This document shows positions 15,126-22,150 of a stretch of 34,822 nt of DNA, piece after piece; positions within the stretch are counted from its first letter, which is position 1; the number at the start of each line of letters is the position of its first letter. This DNA comes from Planctomycetota bacterium (lineage in GTDB: Bacteria; Planctomycetota; Phycisphaerae; Sedimentisphaerales; Anaerobacaceae). The stretch covers positions 51,698-86,519 of the forward strand of contig VRUL01000021.1 of NCBI GenBank assembly GCA_019456145.1, written 5' to 3'. Made by a program: the position numbers and the translations under genes. Below the pieces are notes generated by a model that made no database searches, was not told where the DNA came from, and saw nothing but the letters and a program-made list of their open reading frames with translations.

Positions 15126-16271
15126 TCATAAGATGCCGCTGGTACTGGTTCTGATTCCCTTTAGGGCCATTTTCAGCTCGTCTTTGCTCGGTGCGTATTT
15201 ATATGCTTCCTCCGGGTGAATGGAACCGTCTTTGACCAGTTGACAAAGGTTATCAGTAAGGTCCTGCATTCCTTCCTGTTGGCAGCTTCGTATAACGCTG
15301 GGCAAATCAGCTTCTCTACTTTCAGAGATGAGTTTTCTGACGGCCGGGTTTGCAAGAAGTATCTCGATAGCGGGTAATCTGTCTATATCTTCTTTGAGGC
15401 ATGGCAGCAGTATCTGGCTGATGATAGCTTTAACAGCCAGACTTAGAGTTTGTCTTGCAAGCTCTCTTTCAGTTTGTGGAAACAGGTCCAATAGTCTGTG
15501 AATGGCCTGCGAGGCATTTGCCGAGTGCATTGTTCCGAAGACAAGGTGTCCAGTTTCGGCGGCCCTCATTCCTGCAGTGACGGTCCCTGCATCGCGCATT
15601 TCACCGACGAAGACTACGTCCGGATCCTGTCTCATCAGATACCTCAGGGCCTCCTCAAAGTCCTGTACGTCGATTCCAATTTCCCTTTGTGAAACGATGG
15701 CCTTTGCGTCCACAAAGAGATATTCGATTGGGTCTTCGATTGTAACAATGTGGCAGGAGCGTGTGTGGTTTATGTGGTTTATCATCGAAGCGATTGTAGT
15801 TGTTTTGCCGCACCCTGTTGGACCTACGACGAGGACGAGGCCCTGCGCGCGGTCGCATATCGTTTCCAGGCTTTTTGGCAGATGCAGCTCTTCAAACAGC
15901 GGGACGTTGGCGCTGACGCGTCTTGCAGCAAGAGAAATGAATCCTCTCTGGCGGAAGATATTAATTCTGAATCGGTCTTCCTCACCTATTTCGTGTGCGA
16001 AGTCGAGAGTGCCGTTTTGGAGGAAAAACTCTTTCTGTGCCGGGCTTAGAATCTCGAAGACGAGCTGCTCCATTCTGGCTTCGGTCATTATTTCTCCGGT
16101 AGTATCTTTGAGTCTTCCGTAGAGGCGTAGTTTTGCCGGCTGTCCGACTTTGAGGTGGAGGTCGTTTGCCTGAGTTTTGATGGCAACCCGGAAAAACTTG
16201 TTCAATTCGGGCTCCCTGTCAGTTTTTTTCTTCGTACGAATAGGTTTTTCCGGGGTCATAATCACTGCCAA
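15126..16271 (-). CDS. pilT: PilT-like twitching/retraction ATPase
   Basis: 381 residues from TTG 16271. GTG 16265 (AAGG 6 bases upstream) or ATG 16259 are equally plausible starts. All ATPase motifs are canonical: Walker A VGPTGCGKTTT (149-159), Asp box TIEDPIEY (177-184), Walker B DVVFVGEMRD (218-227), and His box with H242 and H249 (TGHLVFGTMH). The N-terminal PAS-like domain (NDLHLKVGQP) is typical of PilT/PilU. It would act as a cytoplasmic hexamer that depolymerises pilus or pseudopilus. The classic PilT C-terminal AIRNLIRE motif is not evident (VIRSCQQEGMQDLTD instead), so it may be a divergent PilT. First gene of the operon, under the consensus promoter at 16432-16459, with the pseudo-GspE gene 72 bases downstream. 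Confidence 0.9.
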   Translation of the reverse strand: MAVIMTPEKPIRTKKKTDREPELNKFFRVAIKTQANDLHLKVGQPAKLRLYGRLKDTTGEIMTEARMEQLVFEILSPAQKEFFLQNGTLDFAHEIGEEDRFRINIFRQRGFISLAARRVSANVPLFEELHLPKSLETICDRAQGLVLVVGPTGCGKTTTIASMINHINHTRSCHIVTIEDPIEYLFVDAKAIVSQREIGIDVQDFEEALRYLMRQDPDVVFVGEMRDAGTVTAGMRAAETGHLVFGTMHSANASQAIHRLLDLFPQTERELARQTLSLAVKAIISQILLPCLKEDIDRLPAIEILLANPAVRKLISESREADLPSVIRSCQQEGMQDLTDNLCQLVKDGSIHPEEAYKYAPSKDELKMALKGIRTSTSGIL

Positions 16272-16431
16272 CCTTAAGGTCTATTTTGAAGTAAATCGGT
16301 GCTAATCGATGAAACCTGTGGTTGAACCTTTCGGACTTTTTCCTTGTAATCGCTGATAGAGACGCAAGAGCAGACGCCTTATGCAGATTGTATTATCGTA
16401 ACATTTGTAAAAACAAGCCCTTACATATCAT

Positions 16432-16459
16432 ATTATAAAGATTTGGATTGAGTTGTCAA
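16432..16459 (-). promoter_or_regulatory. Perfect sigma-70 promoter for the pilT operon
   Basis: On the minus strand TTGACA (16459-16454), a 16-base spacer, then TATAAT (16437-16432). Both hexamers are exact consensus. The predicted leader to the PilT start is about 155-165 bases. The -35 forms part of a 9-bp inverted repeat with the -35 of the divergent promoter. Confidence 0.75.
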
Positions 16460-16503
16460 GCTTGATACATGAACAAATATTGTGATTTTTTCATAAAATC
16501 TTC

Positions 16504-16531
16504 TTGACAACGTCCGGGAAAGCCCTATAAT
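16504..16531 (+). promoter_or_regulatory. Perfect sigma-70 promoter, divergent from pilT
   Basis: TTGACA (16504-16509), a 16-base spacer, TATAAT (16526-16531). Both hexamers are exact consensus. The first protein gene downstream starts at 16978, leaving about 440 bases of leader or a separate RNA. Its CTTGACAAC is the exact complement of the GTTGTCAAG at the pilT-side -35, 45 bases away. Confidence 0.7.
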
Positions 16532-16537
16532 TAGTTT

Positions 16538-16800
16538 TGTAAAGGCGTATAAGGGATCGGCTGATTGGCGATTAACTTTGTTGCTATAGTGGCGGACGCC
16601 TACCACAGTTTTGTTAGGTTGCCGGAGACCGGCCAGGGTTTTGCAGCTTTGCTTCGGTGGGATTATATTGTGCAGAAAGCGGTAAAATGTGAGCGGAGCT
16701 TTACTAAAAGGCCTTAACGAAATGAGGTTTTGGTTGTCGAAAGCGGGAGATTTCCACCCAAACGTGCGGTTGGCCTGGTGAGAGAATCTTTTTATAAGAG
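16538..16800 (+). ncRNA. Possible structured RNA or long leader
   Basis: Downstream of a perfect promoter there is no reading frame with an SD for about 440 bases. The sequence has GCCGG/CCGGC with an AGA loop (near 16620-16633), a GCTTT/AAAGC arm (near 16650-16685), and GATT...ACC/GGT...AATC followed by TTTTTAT near 16750-16796, a terminator-like end. A T-rich stretch follows to about 16828. It matches no RNA family I can name: no RNase P, SRP, tmRNA or 6S hallmarks. It could equally be the 5' leader of the pseudopilin mRNA. Confidence 0.25.
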
Positions 16801-16977
16801 GCTATTATTTTTTTTATTTTTTTTTACTTAAGAGGTTGTAGAACGGGCAGATTTCAAGTATAATAAACACACGTTGTATTTTATTGAAATAATGGTCAGA
16901 ATGTGCAGGTTAATTGGAACAGAACGCTGTTGTTGCGCATCTTAACGATGGCAAATAGAAAGGAGCGTTGTTTCATC

Positions 16978-17733
16978 ATGGATAATAAAAAAAGAAGAGG
17001 ATTTACGTTAGTAGAGCTTTTGGTGGTAATCGCCATTATTGCAATATTGATGTCGATTCTGATGCCTGCCCTTGAGGCAGCCAGGCTAAGGGCACAGGAT
17101 GTTTTGTGTACTTCAAATATAAGACAAGTCGGGCTGGCTTTGGTTCTCTTCCTTGATGACAATGATGGAGTAATGCCCTGGGTAGGAAATAGCCGCACCG
17201 ACAGGAAATGTAATCGATTTAGGTGGTTTCAACCAGGAACAAAAACGCTTATGCCAATTACTGATACTGATACCTACTGGGGCGTTCATTTTTACGATTA
17301 TGTAAAGAACCCGGATATTTTTGGCTGTCCCGCTTTCAGAGATGTTGCCGCCGAACTAATATATCCTACCATGGAGGCTACATTAATCAACACGGCAGCG
17401 TTTGGTCTTAATGCATACAGCACCAACAGAAGGGCAACTGAGATACGATCCGCCTCACGGTTTATTTACAGTAACGACCATGTTGAACCGAGATATGACG
17501 ACAAAGAGCGAGATATGTTTCATAATACCGGACCCGGCACTATGAATTTAACGCACTATCGAACCGGTGACCGTCGTGATGCCTATCGGTTCATTTGGAG
17601 ACATGCCGTAAAGTTTAATAAAGACTTCGAGACGGGTGGAAAAGTTAATATTCTTTGGCTGGATGCACATGTTAGTTGGCTATGGGAAACTACAGGGGAT
17701 GATGTTCCTGAAAGGTGGTTTACAGGCAACTAA
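16978..17733 (+). CDS. Pseudopilin of the planctomycete H-x9-D family
   Basis: 251 residues from ATG 16978. The frame runs further upstream, but the class III signal [17 protein letters not shown] and the AAAGGAG at 16959-16965 (12-base spacing) fix this start. Glu at +5 and the hydrophobic helix are intact. The middle holds [12 protein letters not shown] and a CPAFRDV cysteine, as in paralogues. Near the end [15 protein letters not shown] corresponds to the 'DG' half of the H-x9-DG signature, with the His side shifted ([10 protein letters not shown]). It may be a minor pseudopilin assembled by the machinery whose ATPases lie divergently upstream. It ends in a strong terminator, so it is a single-gene unit. 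Confidence 0.85.
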   Translation: MDNKKRRGFTLVELLVVIAIIAILMSILMPALEAARLRAQDVLCTSNIRQVGLALVLFLDDNDGVMPWVGNSRTDRKCNRFRWFQPGTKTLMPITDTDTYWGVHFYDYVKNPDIFGCPAFRDVAAELIYPTMEATLINTAAFGLNAYSTNRRATEIRSASRFIYSNDHVEPRYDDKERDMFHNTGPGTMNLTHYRTGDRRDAYRFIWRHAVKFNKDFETGGKVNILWLDAHVSWLWETTGDDVPERWFTGN

Positions 17734-17765
17734 GATATTGAGAGTATTTTATGATAAATCAGAAT

Positions 17766-17795
17766 GCCCCGATGTTTTGTCGGGGCGTTTTTTTT
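17766..17795 (+). terminator. Strong intrinsic terminator after the pseudopilin gene
   Basis: GCCCCGA and TCGGGGC form a perfect 7-bp GC-rich stem with a TGTTTTG loop, followed by G and eight T. It starts 33 bases after the stop codon. Confidence 0.9.
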
Positions 17796-17935
17796 GCCAG
17801 CGTTCCAAACCGTTGGGCAGGCATACGTTTTTTAAAGCAGGAAACATCGCGCTTTAAATTGACTGTGTTTTCAACTTTCTCGGTTGTGAAGAGAAATAAC
17901 TGAGCCGACAGATGTCTTTTGGCGTTTGGCGGGTA

Positions 17936-18145
17936 TCAATTAGTGAATAGGTCGAAGATGTTTCCGAGCATGCTGGAGTTTGCCCTGTAGATTTCGGTGT
18001 ATTGGCATTTTGTGCATATTACGGTTGTAAATCGTTTTGACTGGACATCGAATATTTTACTGAGGAATCCGCCGGCGGCACGCATCTGGCCGACTTCACA
18101 CTGATTATTTCCGCATTTTGGGCAGGTATAATTAAGGTCTTGCAT
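17936..18145 (-). CDS. Small Zn-ribbon nucleic-acid-binding-like protein (DUF2082/zinc_ribbon_13)
   Basis: 69 residues with AAGGAG 8 bases before the ATG. Ligands are C8 and C11 (CPKC) plus C44 and C47 (CTKC). Between them GQMRAAGGFLSKIFDVQSKR and FTTVICTKCQYTEIY match the COG3478/PF09855 pattern of compact single-domain ribbons. Function in the family is only predicted (nucleic-acid binding). It follows mgtE by 12 bases, so it is very probably co-transcribed and perhaps translated from the same mRNA. Confidence 0.8.
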   Translation of the reverse strand: MQDLNYTCPKCGNNQCEVGQMRAAGGFLSKIFDVQSKRFTTVICTKCQYTEIYRANSSMLGNIFDLFTN

Positions 18146-18157
18146 AATTCTATCTCC

Positions 18158-19558
18158 TTACTGTACAAGCATTAGCGTAAGAGTCATATAGATTGCGACG
18201 CTTATTGAGTCATTTGCAGTAGTAACCAGCGGTCCGGAACTTATGGCGGGGTCTATTCCAATTCTGCGAAACAAAAAGGGCAGAAATAATCCGAGGGTTG
18301 TGGCGACCATAATGGCTGAGAACATTGCGATTCCAAATGCAAAAACAATACGCATAGGTCCGACCGAACTTTCAGGACTTTTATAGTTAAGTAAAAATGC
18401 GCAGACCAAACCACCTATTATGCCACAGCTTAATGCCACGAGCAGTGCGATTCTTACTTCGCGGTTAAAGACCTGACTGACTTTCAAAGCAGCCAAGTGG
18501 CCCGTAGCCAGGCCCGAGACGACGATAGCGGAAGTTTGCAATCCTGCGTTTCCGCTGATTGCGGCAATCATCGGTACAAAGGCGAATGCGGCGGTGAATA
18601 CGCGTGCGAGATTTCCAAGGCCGAATTTTCCCTGGAAAAATATGAGGACCAAAGCAGTAATACCGGTGCCAATCAAGCATGGGAGCAACCAGGTCATTCT
18701 AATTCGGGCAGCGTGGAAGACTGAGACATTGTCGAGTTCGTCTGGGTCAGTTCCTGCCATTGTGTATAAGTCTTCTGCAGCTTCTTCGTCTGCGACCTCT
18801 ATGATTCTGTCAGCGGTGATTCGGCCGATGAGTTTGTGGTTTTTGTCGAGAACCGGAGCAACAATCAGGTCGTTGTCTCTGAAGACGTTGCGGACCCTCT
18901 CCTGGTCGTCATCTGCGAGAACGTAGATAGTGTTGGGTTCAATCAGGTCGTTTATCCTGGTGTTTTCGGGACGTGTCAGCAGCAGACGGATACGCACGTC
19001 ACCGAGGAATTTTCCATCTTTATCAACGACAAAAACTGAGTAGAAATCCTCATCTATCTCTGCTGCGCGGATTTTATTTACGGCTTCAGCAACGGTGGCA
19101 TCTTCGGAGGTGCTGATTAAGACGGGGTCCATAATTCCTCCGGCGGAATCTTCCGAATAGCTCATCAGCTTTTTTATCAGTAGAGAATCGGCCGGCTCGA
19201 GGCTTTTTAGCAACTCTTCGTGTTTGTCCTGTGGGAACTCCGCGAGGAGGTCTGCGGCGTCGTCGAGATCGAGTTCTGAGATAATAGTTTTTATCTCGGC
19301 TGCCGTGAGCAGTTCGAAGAGTTGACCGCGTGTAGCTTCGTCAACCTTCTCCAGAACTTCGGCGGCGGTTGGTTTGTCAAGCACATCAAAGAAGAGGCGT
19401 CTTTGATCATCATCAAGCAGCTCTGTGATTTCAGCAATATCACTGCTTCGCTGCTGGCTGAGCAGTTGGGCAAGGGCAGGGGTGTCGTGGGAATCGAGCA
19501 AAATCTCAATTTGGTTTAATAATATCTGCTGCCGTAATCGTTTTAGTTTGTCGGCCAT
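18158..19558 (-). CDS. mgtE: Magnesium transporter MgtE
   Basis: 466 residues, full family length. The N-terminal superhelical MgtE_N domain covers about 35-135 (AEITELLDDDQRRLFF, DDAADLLAEFP). Two CBS domains lie at about 140-265 and act as the cytosolic Mg2+ sensor. Five membrane helices fill 285-466. The pore signatures are present: PMIAAISGNAGLQTSA in the second helix and DPAISSGPLVTTANDSISV in the last, including the conserved Asp of the ion-selectivity site. It forms a dimeric inner-membrane Mg2+ channel. The SD is weak (AAGG about 9 bases upstream). No M-box-like leader could be recognised in the 340 bases upstream. First gene of a two-gene unit with the zinc-ribbon protein. Confidence 0.95.
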   Translation of the reverse strand: MADKLKRLRQQILLNQIEILLDSHDTPALAQLLSQQRSSDIAEITELLDDDQRRLFFDVLDKPTAAEVLEKVDEATRGQLFELLTAAEIKTIISELDLDDAADLLAEFPQDKHEELLKSLEPADSLLIKKLMSYSEDSAGGIMDPVLISTSEDATVAEAVNKIRAAEIDEDFYSVFVVDKDGKFLGDVRIRLLLTRPENTRINDLIEPNTIYVLADDDQERVRNVFRDNDLIVAPVLDKNHKLIGRITADRIIEVADEEAAEDLYTMAGTDPDELDNVSVFHAARIRMTWLLPCLIGTGITALVLIFFQGKFGLGNLARVFTAAFAFVPMIAAISGNAGLQTSAIVVSGLATGHLAALKVSQVFNREVRIALLVALSCGIIGGLVCAFLLNYKSPESSVGPMRIVFAFGIAMFSAIMVATTLGLFLPFLFRRIGIDPAISSGPLVTTANDSISVAIYMTLTLMLVQ

Positions 19559-19913
19559 TGGGTTCTGCCTTTTGTTTCTTTGCTATCCGTATCACACTTG
19601 AGATGCGAACGGCGAGACACAAATTAACTTGATTGCGAGTAAAATAACGCAGTTTTTTCAATCAGGCAATGCTTTTCCTTATTTAGCAGCTTCTTAAGAA
19701 TACCTGAATCCTTGCAGAAAGGACAAAAAAATCTTAAAAATCGCGAAAACAAGAAAGATAAGAGGTCGATGATGAGGTTGGAAAGTACCCCTCAAAAATC
19801 AAGAATATGCTTGGATATTGTATGGTTTTAGTGTAGAATATGTAAATAAGGATGCGGCTGCAGTTTCAGATTAGAAAGGATGGAGTACCTACTTTTTTGA
19901 TATGAGGCATAGG
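19559..19913. other. Intergenic region between divergent mgtE and a secreted-protein gene
   Basis: 355 bases with no gene. A plus-strand promoter candidate lies at 19811-19839. On the minus side I could not find a convincing promoter or a magnesium riboswitch for mgtE. Confidence 0.5.
19811..19839 (+). promoter_or_regulatory. Candidate promoter for the 19914 gene
   Basis: TTGGAT, 17-base spacer, TAGAAT. The -10 matches five of six positions, the -35 only three. The predicted leader is about 70 bases. Confidence 0.4.
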
Positions 19914-20549
19914 ATGAAAGGTATTTTTTATGGGACGTTGTTTGTTTTGGGAGTAATGAGCTTTGTCTGTGTTGCAGCTCCTGAGCCTGCTATCGTGCCG
20001 GGTCCACGAGACTGGACGGTAGATGTAACCTTTGAGCATCCCCAGCAAATCGAACTTCGTTGGGAAAAGAGTGGGCTGAGACGGTTCTGGTATACGATAG
20101 TAACGCTGACCAACAAGAGCGGTGAGGATGTGAATTTCTATCCGAATTGCGAGTTGATGACTGATACATTTCATATAATACCAGCCGGCAAGAACGCACC
20201 AGAAGCGGTTTTTAAGGCGATAAAACGTCGTCATCAACGCAAGTATCCGTTTCTGGAAGCCCTGGAGAAGTCCGATAACAAGTTGCTTGAGGGTGAAGAT
20301 AACGCCAAGGACATCGCTATTATCTGGTCTGATTTTGATAAGCAAGTCAAGAATATACAAATATTTATAAAAGGCCTAAGTAATGAGACGGCCTCCATTG
20401 ACCACCCGATAGCAAAAGACGCGAGAGGCGGGCCGGTCAAGGTTTACCTTAGAAAGACGCTTGAATTAAGTTATTCTCTGAGCGGTGATGCGGCGTTAAG
20501 GTCTTATGCCAAAATGGCTTACAAAGGTAAACGCTGGATTATGAGGTAG
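19914..20549 (+). CDS. Secreted protein of unknown function
   Basis: 211 residues from ATG 19914, which has GAGG 6 bases upstream. The in-frame ATG at 19902 has no well-placed SD. The signal peptide MKGIFYGTLFVLGVMSFVCV ends at AA/PEPA. The mature part starts with a beta-rich segment (DWTVDVTFEHPQQIELRW, YTIVTLTNKSGEDVNFYP) resembling a small Ig-like or 'tissue-support' fold. A Lys/Arg-rich helical segment follows (about 95-135), then a second beta segment. No cysteine pairs, catalytic motif or anchor is seen. It is likely periplasmic and I do not recognise the family. It is alone on its strand between divergent mgtE and a separate small gene. Confidence 0.65.
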   Translation: MKGIFYGTLFVLGVMSFVCVAAPEPAIVPGPRDWTVDVTFEHPQQIELRWEKSGLRRFWYTIVTLTNKSGEDVNFYPNCELMTDTFHIIPAGKNAPEAVFKAIKRRHQRKYPFLEALEKSDNKLLEGEDNAKDIAIIWSDFDKQVKNIQIFIKGLSNETASIDHPIAKDARGGPVKVYLRKTLELSYSLSGDAALRSYAKMAYKGKRWIMR

Positions 20550-20901
20550 TTCTCCGTATTGCGTGGTGCATATCGCGTATTGCGTGGATTGTATTTCATA
20601 TTGAGTTTTTCGTATCGTGGGGGTGTGGTTCGACAGCGGGGCGGGCAATTTCGCGGCATATCTTCAATCAAACATGTAGCGAATTTTGAAAAAACGGTGG
20701 AAGTGCGTAAAAATTTGTAAAAAAGTGTAGAAAGTTTGTAGAAATGCGCATTTTTATTCTACTTTTATTGCGTGAATGTTCGAAATATATAAGGTGGTGT
20801 TTTGCCAAAGAAGGTGGAGCAATTAGCCGGGTGCGTTGGCGGTAAAGTAATAGAATCGTAGAGAATTTTAGTATTTTTAGTAAAGTAAAAGGAGTTGAAT
20901 A
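20550..20901. other. Intergenic region with short direct repeats
   Basis: 352 bases. CGTATTGCGTGG occurs twice, 21 bases apart (20555-20566 and 20576-20587). Around 20703-20750 GTG(C/T)(G/A)(T/G)A-type 14-16-base units rich in A recur. No gene or terminator is convincing. A minus-strand frame of 132 codons here has no SD and runs into the SAP-like gene. Confidence 0.45.
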
Positions 20902-21120
20902 ATGGCCGCGACAAAAGTAGCAGGGAAACGTATGGGTATGCCTGAAATAAAAAGAAAGGCAAAAGCACTTGGGATAGCGCCCGGCAAAATGAAGAAGGTA
21001 GAACTTATCCATACAATCCAGGGAGCAGAAGGGTGCACCCCGTGTTTTGGAAGGTCTAATGGTCAATGTTCAAGTACGGACTGCTGCTTTATGTCGGATT
21101 GCCTTAAGACCAGGATTTAA
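20902..21120 (+). CDS. Small SAP-like protein with cysteine cluster
   Basis: 72 residues with AGGAG 7 bases before the ATG. Residues about 12-41 (MGMPEIKRKAKALGIAPGKM, KKVELIHTIQ) look like a SAP-type helix-extended-helix, a fold that binds DNA or RNA. The tail carries six cysteines (C45, C48, C56, C61, C62, C67; CTPCFG, CSSTDCCF, DCLK), which may bind a metal. Similar short 'SAP plus Cys tail' proteins are familiar from Deltaproteobacteria and Planctomycetota, with no assigned function. It has its own intrinsic terminator. Confidence 0.7.
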   Translation: MAATKVAGKRMGMPEIKRKAKALGIAPGKMKKVELIHTIQGAEGCTPCFGRSNGQCSSTDCCFMSDCLKTRI

Positions 21121-21187
21121 ATTTCTTATTGGGGGGTAGTGTATTTGTTTTAAGTCACAGATTGCAGGGATTTAGTAGATATCTGAT

Positions 21188-21230
21188 ATCCCGCCTGAGG
21201 AATCTTAGATTTTAACGGCGGGATTTTTTA
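21188..21230 (+). terminator. Intrinsic terminator after the SAP-like gene
   Basis: ATCCCGCC (21188-21195) and GGCGGGAT (21217-21224) form a perfect 8-bp stem with a 21-base loop, followed by a T-rich tail (TTTTTATTTT). Confidence 0.75.
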
Positions 21231-21371
21231 TTTTGACGTACAAACGGATTGAGAGTATTTTGTGGTTTGAAAATCGGCTGCGTGATTTGCGGGATAGAGG
21301 GCGAGTGAGAAAAGATTGGTTTTGCTTTATCGTAAGGATAACAAGGCAGATTTTAGAATTGGAGGTGAAAT

Positions 21372-21878
21372 ATGAATTGTCCGGTGTGTGGTATTTTAAT
21401 GGTGGAAGAGGATTTTGGTGATGTGAAGGTCGACATTTGCAAGGACGGATGCAAAGGTATATGGTTTGACTGGCAGGAATTGATACGTTTGGATGAGAGT
21501 TCCGAAGGCCTGGGGGTCGCACTTGGAGAGGCATTGAAGAGTGCCCGGGTTAATGAAGCCGACCGGGAGCCGCCTGAGTGTCCCAAGTGCGGTTTAGTAA
21601 TGCATGTACACAAGTACAGCAGCGCCAAAGAAGTTAACGTTGATGAGTGTTACGGGTGTGGCGGATTCTTCCTCGACAGCGGAGAGCTTAAAGAGATAAG
21701 AGACAACTATATGAGTGATCAAGAACGAGATGCTTACGTTCAGAAACTATTGGATGAGATCCCGGAATACAAAGCGATGAAGAAAGAGACGGAGGCACAG
21801 AAAGCGAAACTGCGTAAATCTGCTGGTAGGAAATTCGGTGGTATTCTTAGAAGAAGGATATTCGGCCGGCATCTGTAA
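21372..21878 (+). CDS. Double zf-TFIIB zinc-ribbon protein
   Basis: 168 residues with a strong GGAGG 7 bases upstream of the ATG. Two copies of the PF13453-type ribbon are visible. The first is CPVCGILM...VDICKDGCKGIWFD at 3-33, the second CPKCGLVM...VDECYGCGGFFLD at about 70-102. Each has two CxxC-like pairs and the closing aromatic-Asp motif. The C-terminal 60 residues are a charged helix ending in a basic RKFGGILRRRIFGRH tail. The family is small, soluble and of unknown function (zinc binding assumed). It is a single-gene unit; no terminator is obvious. Confidence 0.8.
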   Translation: MNCPVCGILMVEEDFGDVKVDICKDGCKGIWFDWQELIRLDESSEGLGVALGEALKSARVNEADREPPECPKCGLVMHVHKYSSAKEVNVDECYGCGGFFLDSGELKEIRDNYMSDQERDAYVQKLLDEIPEYKAMKKETEAQKAKLRKSAGRKFGGILRRRIFGRHL

Positions 21879-22072
21879 GAACGCATGATCCGATTATCGC
21901 CTGTATCAGTTGTGCGTTCATGCCTTACGGTACGGTTTTGGGTGTGTTCACAATTATTGTTTTGATGAGGCCATCGGTTAAAGAGCTGTTTGGAGCGTCG
22001 AACTCTTAGGTGTTTTTGAGATTTCCGCGTTGCAACGCTGCTTGTGGTGACGGGGAGAAGGGGGGAATGTGT

Positions 22073-22104
22073 TCCTGCTCCGCGAATTGTGTCGCGGAGC
22101 AGGA
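22073..22104. repeat. Perfect 13-bp inverted repeat downstream of repeat-protein gene 1
   Basis: TCCTGCTCCGCGA pairs with TCGCGGAGCAGGA across ATTGTG. It lies 47 bases after the 22151 stop codon. No T tract follows on the minus strand, so it is not a standard intrinsic terminator. A degraded relative (GAGGAGCAGGA at about 26632-26642) sits at the same place after gene 2. Confidence 0.6.
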
Positions 22105-22150
22105 CTGATACTCTTCAATTGGCCGAGCCGGAGTGTTATGTTCTCGCAAG

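Noticed and set aside
15502..16122. 206-codon plus-strand frame
   Set aside because: Antisense to the canonical PilT-like gene, low-complexity Ser/Arg-rich translation, no SD.
16538..16800. 6S RNA, RNase P RNA, SRP RNA or tmRNA
   Set aside because: Characteristic conserved segments of these RNAs are absent; kept only as an unassigned structured-RNA candidate.
19559..19913. M-box magnesium riboswitch before mgtE
   Set aside because: None of the conserved M-box sequence blocks could be found in the leader.
19866..20360. 164-codon minus-strand frame
   Set aside because: Antisense to the secreted-protein gene at 19914, which has a signal peptide and SD; the minus frame has neither.
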